From assembly GCF_004341625.1 (NCBI RefSeq), contig NZ_SLZG01000001.1:496001-560000 (forward strand): a DNA stretch of 64,000 bases, written 5' to 3'. Below the pieces are notes generated by a model. It saw nothing but the letters and a program-made list of their open reading frames with translations, did not search any database and was not told where the DNA came from. This stretch comes from Rhizobium sp. BK376. Its GTDB lineage: Bacteria; Pseudomonadota; Alphaproteobacteria; Rhizobiales; Rhizobiaceae. Shown one piece after another: positions 26,699 to 34,517 of this stretch. Each line of letters starts with the position of its first letter. The first letter of the stretch is position 1. A program made the position numbers and the translations under genes.

Positions 26699-27139
26699 TT
26701 AGAGGTCGAGCACCAGATGCGGCACACCATTCGACGTCTTGCGCGGCGAAATGCCGTTCTCGTCGATTTGGGCGTTGATGCGCTGGCGGAAGGCCGAAAA
26801 GCTCTCGAAGGTCACCACATCCACGGGCTCGTCGAAGTGGATGGTGATTTTGTATTGGCCGCTGCCGGAAAGTTCCTGCAAGGCGAGCACCTTGCCGGTA
26901 AAGGTTTGGTCGAGATAGCGGCCCTGGACCTCTGCGCCGACCGAAATTCGGCTTGCCGGCGGCGTGTTGGGCTTGGCGGCGAGCGCCGACAGCGTGTTCC
27001 AGTCGCGCGCGCCATGTTGCTGCGCCACGAGTTCAAGTGCGGCGCTATGCGATACGGGCGTGCCGCGATCGGTCATGGCCTGGCGCAAACGCTTGGCCTG
27101 CGCCTTGAGGTCGTCGATGGAGGGATAGAGAGTCGTCAC
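26699..27139 (-). CDS. Glyoxalase-superfamily-related small protein
   Basis: A protein of about 146 residues if started at GTG 27139 (AAAGG upstream); earlier ATGs add an unlikely N-terminus. The N-terminal part, SIDDLKAQAKRLRQAMTDRG then SHSAALELVAQQHGARDWNTL, matches small bacterial proteins that databases label glyoxalase superfamily. The C-terminal half, with VQGRYLDQTFTGKVLALQEL, looks like a small beta domain. I see no VOC metal ligands, so enzymatic activity is doubtful and the function is unknown. It is a single gene. Confidence 0.72.
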   Translation of the reverse strand: MTTLYPSIDDLKAQAKRLRQAMTDRGTPVSHSAALELVAQQHGARDWNTLSALAAKPNTPPASRISVGAEVQGRYLDQTFTGKVLALQELSGSGQYKITIHFDEPVDVVTFESFSAFRQRINAQIDENGISPRKTSNGVPHLVLDL

Positions 27140-27330
27140 GGATTCTGGCCTTTCAAGGCATGCCATTTCGACTTCGCAGGGGGCTCGCATTACCAACAGT
27201 CAGCATGCACCGGATTGGCTGTGACGTGTCTCAACAAGGCTTCACCATGGACTCTTCGTCCGCGAGCGGCAGGTGCCTTGAACCGACAGGTGATATGCGT
27301 GAAATAGCCGGCAATGTCAATTCAGCGCCG

Positions 27331-27376
27331 GATGAGCCATTTGCTCACCTTGGGATGAGCCATTTGCTCACCTTGG
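27331..27376. repeat. Tandem 23-bp direct repeat with internal dyads
   Basis: Two identical 23-bp units (27331-27353 and 27354-27376) lie head to tail. Each contains TGAGC-CATTT-GCTCA, a 5-bp perfect dyad. They sit between the divergent glyoxalase-related gene and the first PilZ gene, about 135 bp before the latter. They could be a doubled operator or two small RNA hairpins. Confidence 0.85.
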
Positions 27377-27510
27377 AATGTCTCATCTGCCTGTTTTTCC
27401 GACACCGGCCACAAAAATTGTGCAACAATATCTTGCATTTGAGTGATCTAGGTCGGGCTTTCTAAACAATCATGTCCTATTCTGATCCCATAAAAACAGC
27501 GGAGGGTAAC

Positions 27511-27861
27511 ATGCCCTTTCAGACGCACCTCGACAAGCAGCATCCCCAGCCCGAACGCGCATTGGAAGAATTCTCCATCGACCGTCCCGGGGGCATTATC
27601 CTCATCGGCCATCATCTCAGCACCAGCCAGCAGATTCGCTGCCTCATTCGCACGATCTCGCTTTCGGGCGCTGTCATAGAGGTCAATTCCGGGATCGAAG
27701 TGCCCAACCACTTCTTCCTCGAAATCCTCGGCATCAAGGACGAAATCGGCTCCACGCTCGTCAAGCGCGACGGCGCCATGGCGACCATCAGCTTCAACAT
27801 GCTGCTCAATCCGGAATTCCTGCATCACGTCCTGCGGCTGGACTTCGAGACCAGTCACTGA
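27511..27861 (+). CDS. PilZ-like domain protein A (degenerate)
   Basis: A 116-residue protein with GGAGGG seven bases before its ATG. By eye it is a paralog of the PilZ-like protein at 28679 (shared ILG.....IG and LL.PE.L....R.DF pattern). PilZ domains bind cyclic di-GMP through an N-terminal RxxxR and a later [D/N]xSxxG motif. Here the second motif reads TISLSGA, without the acidic or Asn residue, and no clear RxxxR is present, so c-di-GMP binding is doubtful. It lies downstream of the tandem 23-bp repeat and convergent to the host-attachment-family gene. Confidence 0.78.
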   Translation: MPFQTHLDKQHPQPERALEEFSIDRPGGIILIGHHLSTSQQIRCLIRTISLSGAVIEVNSGIEVPNHFFLEILGIKDEIGSTLVKRDGAMATISFNMLLNPEFLHHVLRLDFETSH

Positions 27862-27922
27862 ACGGCAAAGGCGCGGCCCGCCCAAGCGGACCACGCCTTG
27901 TTTTTCAGCTTAGCAGGGGATG

Positions 27923-28369
27923 TCAGGCTGCAAGATGCCGCTCGATCTGATCGATGGGGAAATTCGTCAGGTCTTTCGGGACCTCCACTGATATCGCAGC
28001 CTGTACGTCGGCACTAAAATTCGCGCGCAAGGCGCCGAGCGCCTTCGGTGGCGCTACGATCACGATCCGCTTTGCCTCCTTCTCATGCACCAGTTCGTTC
28101 AGCTTTGTTGCAACCTCCTTCAGAAACTGCTCTTCTGCCTGATCGTGCCAACTGATCTCTTCGACGGCACTGCCGCTCATGCCATCCGCGGCATGCGACC
28201 GGCCCGGCTTGTCGGTTCCGATCTCCCGGTCCGCCTCGTTCGGTTGCGTCAGGGTTTCGTGCACCTGCAGGTTCAGCAGTTCGGCGTCGCCGGCGTTTTG
28301 CAAGATCAACGCTTTGGCACCATCGCAAACCACCACCCACGACTTCCACGGAACCGTGATTCTATCCAT
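27923..28369 (-). CDS. Host attachment family protein (baeRF-like)
   Basis: A 148-residue protein starting MDRITVPWKSWVVVCDGAKA, with HSAADG-like segment, WHDQAEEQFLKEVATKLNELV and the strand-turn IVIVAPPKALGALR. This fits the Host_attach family (Pfam PF10116), named for a protein implicated in Agrobacterium attachment to plants and now grouped with eRF1-like (baeRF) folds. The start at 28369 has AGGACA upstream. An upstream in-frame extension has no coding character. It lies between the two PilZ-like genes, on the other strand. Confidence 0.85.
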   Translation of the reverse strand: MDRITVPWKSWVVVCDGAKALILQNAGDAELLNLQVHETLTQPNEADREIGTDKPGRSHAADGMSGSAVEEISWHDQAEEQFLKEVATKLNELVHEKEAKRIVIVAPPKALGALRANFSADVQAAISVEVPKDLTNFPIDQIERHLAA

Positions 28370-28678
28370 TGTTCTGTCCTCGCAATGTTTGTTCAGCGCA
28401 TCCTTGCGATGTGCCATCTCACCATGGACTAACGTCCGACGGCGCGGAGGGTTCGAAGAAATGTGGCAGCATTTTACCTGCGCCTGCGCTCCAGCGTTGA
28501 TGGGGCACCCCGACACGGCAACCCTGCAGAGCAGACGGCGAAAGACCGCGAGCGGGGCCACTCACAAATCACGGAGTTTCTAAAATTCTAACGTTCTCGT
28601 TGACGAAAGCACAAAACCTTCGTGCAAGCCTCGCCGGTGTAGGATCGAAATCAGTTCGATCGACAACGAGGAATGACT

Positions 28679-29068
28679 ATGCTTCGCGCAACGCATCTGG
28701 CTAAGGTCAAATCCGAAGTTTATGAGCACCAATGGGAGCGCTTCTATGTGCAGCGGCCTGCACGCCTCGTCGCGGTGCGACCCTGTCTGACAGGGGTTTC
28801 CATTCGTAGCGCAGAGATCATCGATATCTCCCAAGGCGGCGCCACATTCGTCGTCGGCACGACTGTCGGGCTGTCGCAGCATTACTATCTCAATATTCTC
28901 GGCCTTGCCTATCGTATCGGTTGCGCGGAGAAGCATCGCAGCGACAACAGGGTCACGGTCCGCTTCATCAATCTGCTAACTCCAGAGACGCTCCGCCTCG
29001 TCGTCCGCGCCGATTTCATGATCGGCAATACGGAGGCAATGGCGGCGCGCGGTATTCGTAGGCACTGA
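28679..29068 (+). CDS. PilZ domain protein B
   Basis: A 129-residue PilZ-type protein. The segment RFYVQRPARLVAV supplies arginines and IIDISQGGATFVV supplies the D-x-S-x-x-G motif (Asp about 49) of cyclic di-GMP receptors, although the arginine motif is not a perfect RxxxR. ATG 28679 is preceded by GAGGA; an ATG six bases upstream (28673) is an alternative. It is a paralog of the protein at 27511 and retains more of the ligand motif. Confidence 0.82.
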   Translation: MLRATHLAKVKSEVYEHQWERFYVQRPARLVAVRPCLTGVSIRSAEIIDISQGGATFVVGTTVGLSQHYYLNILGLAYRIGCAEKHRSDNRVTVRFINLLTPETLRLVVRADFMIGNTEAMAARGIRRH

Positions 29069-29153
29069 CGCCAGGATCACTCGGACTGTTGCAACGGCGA
29101 TGCAAGCGCCTATTGTGCGTGCGTCTTGCAAACAGTCCGGGAAAACAGTCAGA

Positions 29154-30266
29154 ATGTCCGCCTTCTCGCGCATCACGCCGCTGATCAGCGCCCTGCCCTC
29201 CACAGTTCCTTTCGTCGGTCCGGAAGCGCTGGAACGCCAGCGTGGCCTGACCGTCCAGGCCCGCATCGGCGCCAATGAAAACGGCTTCGGCCCAGCGCCC
29301 TCGGTGCTGCAGGCAATGCGCGAAGAAGCCGGCGATATCTGGAAATATAACGATCCGGAAAACTTTGCGCTGAAGGAGGCACTGGCCGCCCATCTCGGCG
29401 TCAAACCGGCCAATGTCTGCGTTGGCGAAGGCGTCGATGGACTGCTCGGCCTGATCGTCCGAATGGTGGTCGAGCCGGGCACGCCTGTCGTGAACTCGCT
29501 GGGCGGCTACCCGACCTTCAATTTCCACGTCGCCGGATTCGGCGGCCGACTGGTCACCGTTCCCTATGTCGATGATCGCGAGGACATCGGTGGCCTTCTC
29601 GACGCCGTCAAACGCGAGAACGCGCCGCTGGTCTATTTCGCCAATCCGGACAACCCGATGGGAAGCTGGTGGGATGCCGACAAGGTCGTAACCTTCGCGC
29701 GGGCATTGCCGGAAACCACGCTTCTCGTGCTCGACGAAGCCTATTGCGAGACGGGGCCGGCAAGTTCCGTGCCCGCGATCTCCGACCTGATCGATATGCC
29801 GAACGTGCTGCGCACCCGCACCTTCTCCAAGGCCTATGGCCTTGCAGGCGCTCGCGTCGGCTATGTCATCGGCACGCCGGAGACGGTTCTCACTTTCGAC
29901 AAGATCCGCAATCATTTCGGCATGAACCGGCTCTCGACCGTTGCGGCACTCGCGGCGCTGAAGGACAAGGCCTATCTGAAAGACGTCATCGGCCGCATCC
30001 ATGCGGCGCGCGAGCGCATCGGGAGGATCGCTCGCGACAACGGGCTTTCGCCGCTCGCCTCCGCAACCAATTTCGTGACCATCGATTGCGGCCGTGACGG
30101 GGTCCATGCGAAAGCCATCGTCGATGGTCTGATCCAGCACGGCGTCTTCATCCGCATGCCCGGAGTGGCGCCGCTCAACCGCTGCATCCGCGTCAGCGTG
30201 GGGCCGGATCGCGATCTCGATCTCTTTGCCGAAGCCCTGCCGAAAGTGCTGGGCACGCTTCGATAG
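29154..30266 (+). CDS. PLP-dependent aminotransferase, histidinol-phosphate aminotransferase (HisC)-like
   Basis: A fold-type I class II aminotransferase of 370 residues. The PLP lysine is in RTFSKAYGLAGARVGY (Lys about 226), the Asp/Tyr motif is LLVLDEAYCE, and the substrate region is FANPDNPMGSWW. The C-terminal arginine motif is NRCIRVSVGPDRDLD. It resembles HisC and related enzymes, but a stand-alone gene away from other his genes suggests a broader aromatic or amino-acid aminotransferase. ATG 29154 was chosen as the start of the conserved part; a longer version from 29100 is possible. Confidence 0.88.
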   Translation: MSAFSRITPLISALPSTVPFVGPEALERQRGLTVQARIGANENGFGPAPSVLQAMREEAGDIWKYNDPENFALKEALAAHLGVKPANVCVGEGVDGLLGLIVRMVVEPGTPVVNSLGGYPTFNFHVAGFGGRLVTVPYVDDREDIGGLLDAVKRENAPLVYFANPDNPMGSWWDADKVVTFARALPETTLLVLDEAYCETGPASSVPAISDLIDMPNVLRTRTFSKAYGLAGARVGYVIGTPETVLTFDKIRNHFGMNRLSTVAALAALKDKAYLKDVIGRIHAARERIGRIARDNGLSPLASATNFVTIDCGRDGVHAKAIVDGLIQHGVFIRMPGVAPLNRCIRVSVGPDRDLDLFAEALPKVLGTLR

Positions 30267-30410
30267 CGCATAAACGAAAAGACCGCGCCGGCCTTGTTTC
30301 GACCGGTCGCGGTTCTTTCATATGGCCGCCGCCCCTGTCCGGATTGCGGCCGCTTCCCCCTCTTTTGAGGTTGTTATTTCTGGAGTCTCGTTGAACTGCG
30401 CCGAGTTGCC

Positions 30411-30677
30411 TCAGTGCATCGTCATCCATTCGCGAGCGGCGCGAAGGGCAGCAGCCAGTTCCATCTTGGAGAGCGTAGCACCGACGTCGGCGCGCAGCTC
30501 GGCCGCACGATCGCTGCCCTTGATGGCGGCGATGTTGAGCCATTTGTGCGCGGCGACGAGATCGATGTCGCAACCGCGGCCGGTTGCGTACATCAGACCC
30601 ATTTCACAGAAGACGTCGGCGTTATTGTCGCCACCCATGGTGGCCATTTCAGAAGTCGTCATTTCGAAGCGTGCCAT
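30411..30677 (-). CDS. Small Sel1-repeat-like protein
   Basis: An 88-residue protein with one Sel1/TPR-like helical repeat, ADVFCEMGLMYATGRGCDIDLVAAHKWLNIAAIKG (split here as CEMGLMYATGRG and DLVAAHKWLNIAA), the classic Sel1 pattern. It has no signal peptide. Such proteins act in protein-protein contacts. It is a single gene; the partner is unknown. Confidence 0.78.
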   Translation of the reverse strand: MARFEMTTSEMATMGGDNNADVFCEMGLMYATGRGCDIDLVAAHKWLNIAAIKGSDRAAELRADVGATLSKMELAAALRAAREWMTMH

Positions 30678-31194
30678 TGGTTTTAATCCCTGTTTCAGCC
30701 TGTTGGTTACTACCCTGTCTTACCTTCCGGACCGCGCTGTCTATCGCAGCTTTTTGTCCTTCCGGGCGGCGGGTTTGCCCCGCTCGTTTGATGGCTTCAC
30801 TATCGCAGACGGCTTTCAAAAAACGCCTAAAATGCATGATTAATTCGATGCAAACAAAGTGCAAATGCTTGGTAAACTTGGGTTTTTGTTAAACATCACA
30901 TCCCTTGCAAATTAAGGACTTTTGCGAGACTTTTACGAAAAATTCAGACTTGGATTTAAACGGATTATTCACCCTAAAATCAGCTCTCTTTCGAGCCGAT
31001 GTTATTTTCTTCCCATCAGAAGCCCCGCAAATCCCGGCTTTTCGAGCTCGCGCTTCCACCGTTCAAGGGCATCGCACCGGTATGATGTTCAGTCGCTCCC
31101 GGTATTCACCAAGCTGAACGCCCGATGAACCCGCCTCTCAGCAACGGTTCAGCCCAACCATGTCAAAACTGCGTCAACGATGGGGCAGGTTCAG
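30678..31194. other. Gap of about 500 bases with an AT-rich core
   Basis: No convincing gene. The interval from about 30830 to 31010 is clearly AT-rich (CTTGGTAAACTTGGGTTTTTG, TTTAAACGGATTATTCACCC). It may hold promoters for the Sel1 gene and the short ORF at 31195. Confidence 0.45.
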
Positions 31195-31380
31195 ATGCAG
31201 GACACGAGTATGGTCGTCATGGCGCGGCGTTTGGTAATTATCATGCTGTTTGGTGCGATCTTCGCATTCACGTTTTCGACTGCCGTTCAATATGGCGGCC
31301 GCAGCGGGGCACAGTCGCATTTCGGCGCCAGCTTCACCTGCGTGCAGCAGGGAAGCCCATATTGCACGACAATCCAGTAA
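31195..31380 (+). CDS. Putative small single-pass membrane protein
   Basis: A 61-residue frame with one strongly hydrophobic segment (LVIIMLFGAIFAFTFSTAVQY) and a short Cys-containing tail (FTCVQQGSPYC). GGGGCAGG precedes the ATG at 31195. An upstream in-frame ATG lies at 31180 and others follow it (31210 and 31219). The two Cys after the membrane segment could face the periplasm. I do not recognise a family. Coding status is uncertain. Confidence 0.45.
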   Translation: MQDTSMVVMARRLVIIMLFGAIFAFTFSTAVQYGGRSGAQSHFGASFTCVQQGSPYCTTIQ

Positions 31381-31523
31381 AAACCGGCGGGCCAGTAAGA
31401 ATCGGCGGGTAGGAGACTAATTTCCGTCCAATCCGAGCAAATCCGCTCGAAAATAGCGGCGAAATCTTCCTTTGGGCACCTTCGCGTCGTTTGCTTGTCA
31501 AGGACAACCCTCTATAATGCGCC

Positions 31524-33020
31524 ATGACAAAACGAATCTCTTCTTTACTCGACATCTCCTCGCCACCAGCATTTCATCCGCAAAGCTTCGACGACCCCGC
31601 AAAGGCCGTTGAGGTCATCATAGAGCTTTACGAGCGCAACACCGCTTTCCTGATCAACAGCTTCGCTGAGCTGGCGAAGGGCGCGCCGATCGAGCAGCGC
31701 TACCGCGCCTTCTATCCGCAGGTCAGCATCGAGACGACAAGCTTCGGCCATGTCGACTCCCGCCTCTCCTATGGTCACGTCACGGCTCCCGGCGTCTATA
31801 CGACGACGATCACACGGCCGAAGCTTTTCCGGCATTACCTGGAAGAACAGCTTGCGCTGCTGATCCGCAGCCACAATGTGCCGGTCGTAGTTTCGGAATC
31901 GGCGACGCCGATCCCGCTGCACTTCGCCTTCGGCGAAGGGGCACATGTCGAGGCTTCGGCTTCGGCCTTCGTCGATATCCCGCTGCGCGATATCTTCGAT
32001 ACGCCCGACCTCAACACCACGGACGACGAAATCGCCAACGGCGAATATATCCCGCCGCCGGGCGAGCCCTCGCCGCTTGCCCCCTTCACGGCGCAGCGCA
32101 TCGACTATTCGCTTGCCCGCCTCGCCCACTATACGGCGACGAGTGCCGCGCACTTCCAGAATTTCGTGCTGTTCACGAACTATCAGTTCTACATCGACGA
32201 GTTCTGCAGCTGGGCCCGCAAGCTGATGGCGGATGGCGGCGACGGCTACACCGAGTTCGTCGAACCCGGCAACATCGTCACCAAGGCCGGCTCCAGCCAG
32301 CCGGAGACGGATGCCGTGCTTTCGCGGCTGCCGCAGATGCCTGCCTATCACCTCAAGAAGAAGGGCCATGCCGGGATCACGATGATCAATATCGGCGTCG
32401 GCCCTTCCAACGCCAAGACGATCACCGACCACGTTGCTGTGCTCCGCCCGCATGCCTGGCTGATGCTTGGCCATTGCGCCGGCCTGCGCAACAGCCAGCG
32501 CCTTGGCGACTATGTGCTGGCTCACGCCTATATGCGCGAGGATCACGTGCTCGACGACGATCTGCCGGTCTGGGTGCCGATCCCGGCGCTGGCCGAAGTC
32601 CAGGTGGCGCTCGAGGCGGCCGTTGCCGAGATCACCGGCTATGAGGGCTTCGAGCTCAAGCGGATCATGCGTACCGGCACCGTCGGCACGATCGACAACC
32701 GCAACTGGGAACTGCGCGACCAGGCAGGGCCCGTGAAGCGGCTCTCCCAGGCGCGCGCCATCGCACTCGACATGGAGTCGGCAACGATTGCCGCCAACGG
32801 CTTCCGTTTCCGCGTTCCCTACGGCACGCTGCTTTGCGTTTCCGACAAGCCGCTGCACGGCGAGCTGAAATTGCCGGGCATGGCGACGGCCTTCTATCGG
32901 ACACAGGTCAACCAGCATCTGCAGATCGGCATCCGCGCCATCCAGAAGCTGGCGGCCATGCCGACGGAAGCGCTGCATTCGCGCAAGCTCAGAAGCTTCT
33001 TCGAGACCGCTTTCCAATAG
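31524..33020 (+). CDS. amn: AMP nucleosidase
   Basis: A 498-residue enzyme hydrolysing AMP to adenine and ribose 5-phosphate. An N-terminal Amn-specific domain (about residues 1-190: YPQVSIETTSFGHVDSRLSYGHV) precedes the nucleoside-phosphorylase-like catalytic domain, with MINIGVGPSNAKTITDHVAVLRP, LMLGHCAGLRNSQRLGDYVLA and the nucleoside-binding LDMESATIAANGFRFRVPYGTLLCVSDKP near the C-terminus. The full family length is present. Confidence 0.96.
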   Translation: MTKRISSLLDISSPPAFHPQSFDDPAKAVEVIIELYERNTAFLINSFAELAKGAPIEQRYRAFYPQVSIETTSFGHVDSRLSYGHVTAPGVYTTTITRPKLFRHYLEEQLALLIRSHNVPVVVSESATPIPLHFAFGEGAHVEASASAFVDIPLRDIFDTPDLNTTDDEIANGEYIPPPGEPSPLAPFTAQRIDYSLARLAHYTATSAAHFQNFVLFTNYQFYIDEFCSWARKLMADGGDGYTEFVEPGNIVTKAGSSQPETDAVLSRLPQMPAYHLKKKGHAGITMINIGVGPSNAKTITDHVAVLRPHAWLMLGHCAGLRNSQRLGDYVLAHAYMREDHVLDDDLPVWVPIPALAEVQVALEAAVAEITGYEGFELKRIMRTGTVGTIDNRNWELRDQAGPVKRLSQARAIALDMESATIAANGFRFRVPYGTLLCVSDKPLHGELKLPGMATAFYRTQVNQHLQIGIRAIQKLAAMPTEALHSRKLRSFFETAFQ

Positions 33021-33032
33021 ACCTGCCGCGGC

Positions 33033-33251
33033 TCATTCCGCGTCGGACGGACCTTGCAAACGATCGGCTGCAATTGCCTGCAGCCGGTCGTTTTTGTTTT
33101 CATAGGCCAGGTTCAGCGACCCGACCATAAGGGCAAAGACCCCGAAGCCTATGGCAAGCCGCCAGCCGAGGCCTTTCATCTCCCCCGACTGCATGAGTTC
33201 TTCTTCCGTCAACCGTCTCGGGCGCAACAGCGCGAAACCCCAGGGGTACAT
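33033..33251 (-). CDS. Small predicted membrane protein
   Basis: A 72-residue protein with a short basic start, one hydrophobic helix (LAIGFGVFALMVGSLNLAY) and a polar tail. GAGGAGAG lies about eight bases before the ATG, supporting translation. No known family. It is convergent with amn, with 12 bases between stops. Confidence 0.62.
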   Translation of the reverse strand: MYPWGFALLRPRRLTEEELMQSGEMKGLGWRLAIGFGVFALMVGSLNLAYENKNDRLQAIAADRLQGPSDAE

Positions 33252-33355
33252 GAGCGTCTCTCCTCATTTGACATGACGGAAGCTTATCGAATGGGGAGTC
33301 GCGTTTTCGACAGCAGTCGATGATCGAAAAAAATCGAATGTGAAGGCATGATGGC

Positions 33356-33382
33356 TGTCGATTTGCCCGATGCCCGTTCGTC
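33356..33382 (+). promoter_or_regulatory. Candidate ECF42-type promoter
   Basis: TGTCGA (33356-33361) and CGTC (33379-33382) are spaced by 17 bases, 35 bases before the first YciI gene. This is the motif pair I recall for ECF42 sigma factors (TGTCGA and CG[A/T]C). It suggests that the sigma factor at 34518 drives its own operon. Confidence 0.6.
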
Positions 33383-33416
33383 CATGTCCGTCAGCAGATG
33401 CAGGGAGGAGAATCCG

Positions 33417-33770
33417 ATGAAATATCTTTGTCAGGTCTGGTTCGAGAGCGCGAAGCTCGAAGCCATGTCGAAGGAGGAGAAGGAGACGCTGGACCGGGAC
33501 TCGTTGGCTTATGACGAGCGACTGGTGGAGAGCGGGCATATGATCGTCGCCGAAGCGCTGCAGTCGCCACGCTCGGCGGTAACAGTCAGAATGCGCAATG
33601 GCGAGATCTTGGCGACCGACGGTCCCTATGCCGAAACCAAGGAGCAGCTCGGCGGCTTCATCCTGATCAATGCCAAGGACCTCAATGAGGCGATCCGCAT
33701 TGCCGGCGGCATCCCACTTGCCAAGATGGGCAGTATCGAAGTCCGGCCGATCCATTCCTTCGACAAGTAA
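33417..33770 (+). CDS. YciI/DGPF-domain protein 1
   Basis: A 117-residue YciI-like (DGPF) protein with the family motif TDGPYAETKEQLGGFILI. GGAGGAGAA stands before ATG 33417; an earlier in-frame ATG lies upstream of or inside the predicted promoter. It is the first of three tandem copies followed by an ECF sigma factor. Members of this family are small alpha/beta-barrel dimers; their role next to ECF sigma factors is not established. Confidence 0.9.
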   Translation: MKYLCQVWFESAKLEAMSKEEKETLDRDSLAYDERLVESGHMIVAEALQSPRSAVTVRMRNGEILATDGPYAETKEQLGGFILINAKDLNEAIRIAGGIPLAKMGSIEVRPIHSFDK

Positions 33771-33784
33771 GCCGGGAGGCGATC

Positions 33785-34144
33785 ATGAAATTTCTCTGCC
33801 AGGTCTGGTTCGATACCGCCGAGATCAGCAACATCTCCGAAGAGGACGGCAAGCGGCTGACCGCCGACTCCATCGTCAACGACGACAGATTGCGAGCGAG
33901 CGGACATCTCCTGGAAGCGCAGGCGCTTCGCGCACCTTCCACGGCGATGACAGTCAGCGTCAGGGATGACAAGATGTCTGTCACCGACGGCCCATTTGCG
34001 GAGATCAAGGAACATCTCGGTGGTTTCGTGCTGATCGAGGCCCGCGACATGGAAGAGGCAATCCGCATTGCGGCCACCTTCCCCGTCGCCAGATATGGCA
34101 GAATAGAAGTCCGTCCCGCCTATTCGATCAAGGAGGAGTGTTGA
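33785..34144 (+). CDS. YciI/DGPF-domain protein 2
   Basis: A 119-residue paralog with the motif TDGPFAEIKEHLGGFVLI and the start MKFLCQVWFDTAEISN, clearly similar to copy 1 (MKYLCQVWFESAKLEA). It follows copy 1 by 14 bases and has GGGAGG before its start. Probably co-transcribed with the neighbouring copies and the sigma factor. Confidence 0.9.
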   Translation: MKFLCQVWFDTAEISNISEEDGKRLTADSIVNDDRLRASGHLLEAQALRAPSTAMTVSVRDDKMSVTDGPFAEIKEHLGGFVLIEARDMEEAIRIAATFPVARYGRIEVRPAYSIKEEC

Positions 34145-34147
34145 GCC

Positions 34148-34507
34148 ATGCGTTATGTCTGCCTCATTTATAATTCCGCCGATACCGACGGCACGCTGAC
34201 ATCTGAGGAAACCGATGCGCTGATCAAGGCGCATTTCAGCTTCGACGACACACTCCGGCAAAGCAGCGCATTGATCTATGCCGACGCGCTTGAAATGCCC
34301 GACAAGGCATCCGTTCTGCGCGTGCGCGACGGACATGTTTCCCTGACCGACGGTCCCTATGTCGAGACCAAGGAGCATCTCGCCGGTTTCTATGTGATCG
34401 AGGCGGCCGACGATGCCGAGGCACGCGAGATCGCGGCCAGCATCCCTTCAGCCCGATATGGCGCAGTGGAATTGCGGCCTGTCCGACTCCTAACATTGCC
34501 GGAATGA
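34148..34507 (+). CDS. YciI/DGPF-domain protein 3
   Basis: A 119-residue paralog, more diverged than copies 1 and 2 at the N-terminus (MRYVCLIYNSADTDG), with the motif TDGPYVETKEHLAGFYVI. Its start lies three bases after the stop of copy 2, with GGAGTGTTGAGCC upstream, so translational coupling is likely. Confidence 0.9.
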   Translation: MRYVCLIYNSADTDGTLTSEETDALIKAHFSFDDTLRQSSALIYADALEMPDKASVLRVRDGHVSLTDGPYVETKEHLAGFYVIEAADDAEAREIAASIPSARYGAVELRPVRLLTLPE

Positions 34508-34517
34508 GGTATCCCGT

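Noticed and set aside
27331..27376. CRISPR-like repeat
   Set aside because: Only two contiguous copies with no spacer and no cas genes; it is a simple tandem duplication.
28431..28455. EcfG-like promoter (CGAAC-N16-CGTT) upstream of the host-attachment gene on the minus strand
   Set aside because: The -35 element has one mismatch to GGAAC, so the match is too weak to list as a site.
28085..28583. Plus-strand frames over the host-attachment gene
   Set aside because: They mirror a recognisable PF10116-type protein and lack features.
31545..33017. 490-codon frame antisense to amn
   Set aside because: It mirrors the amn gene and has no recognisable domain; amn is unambiguous.
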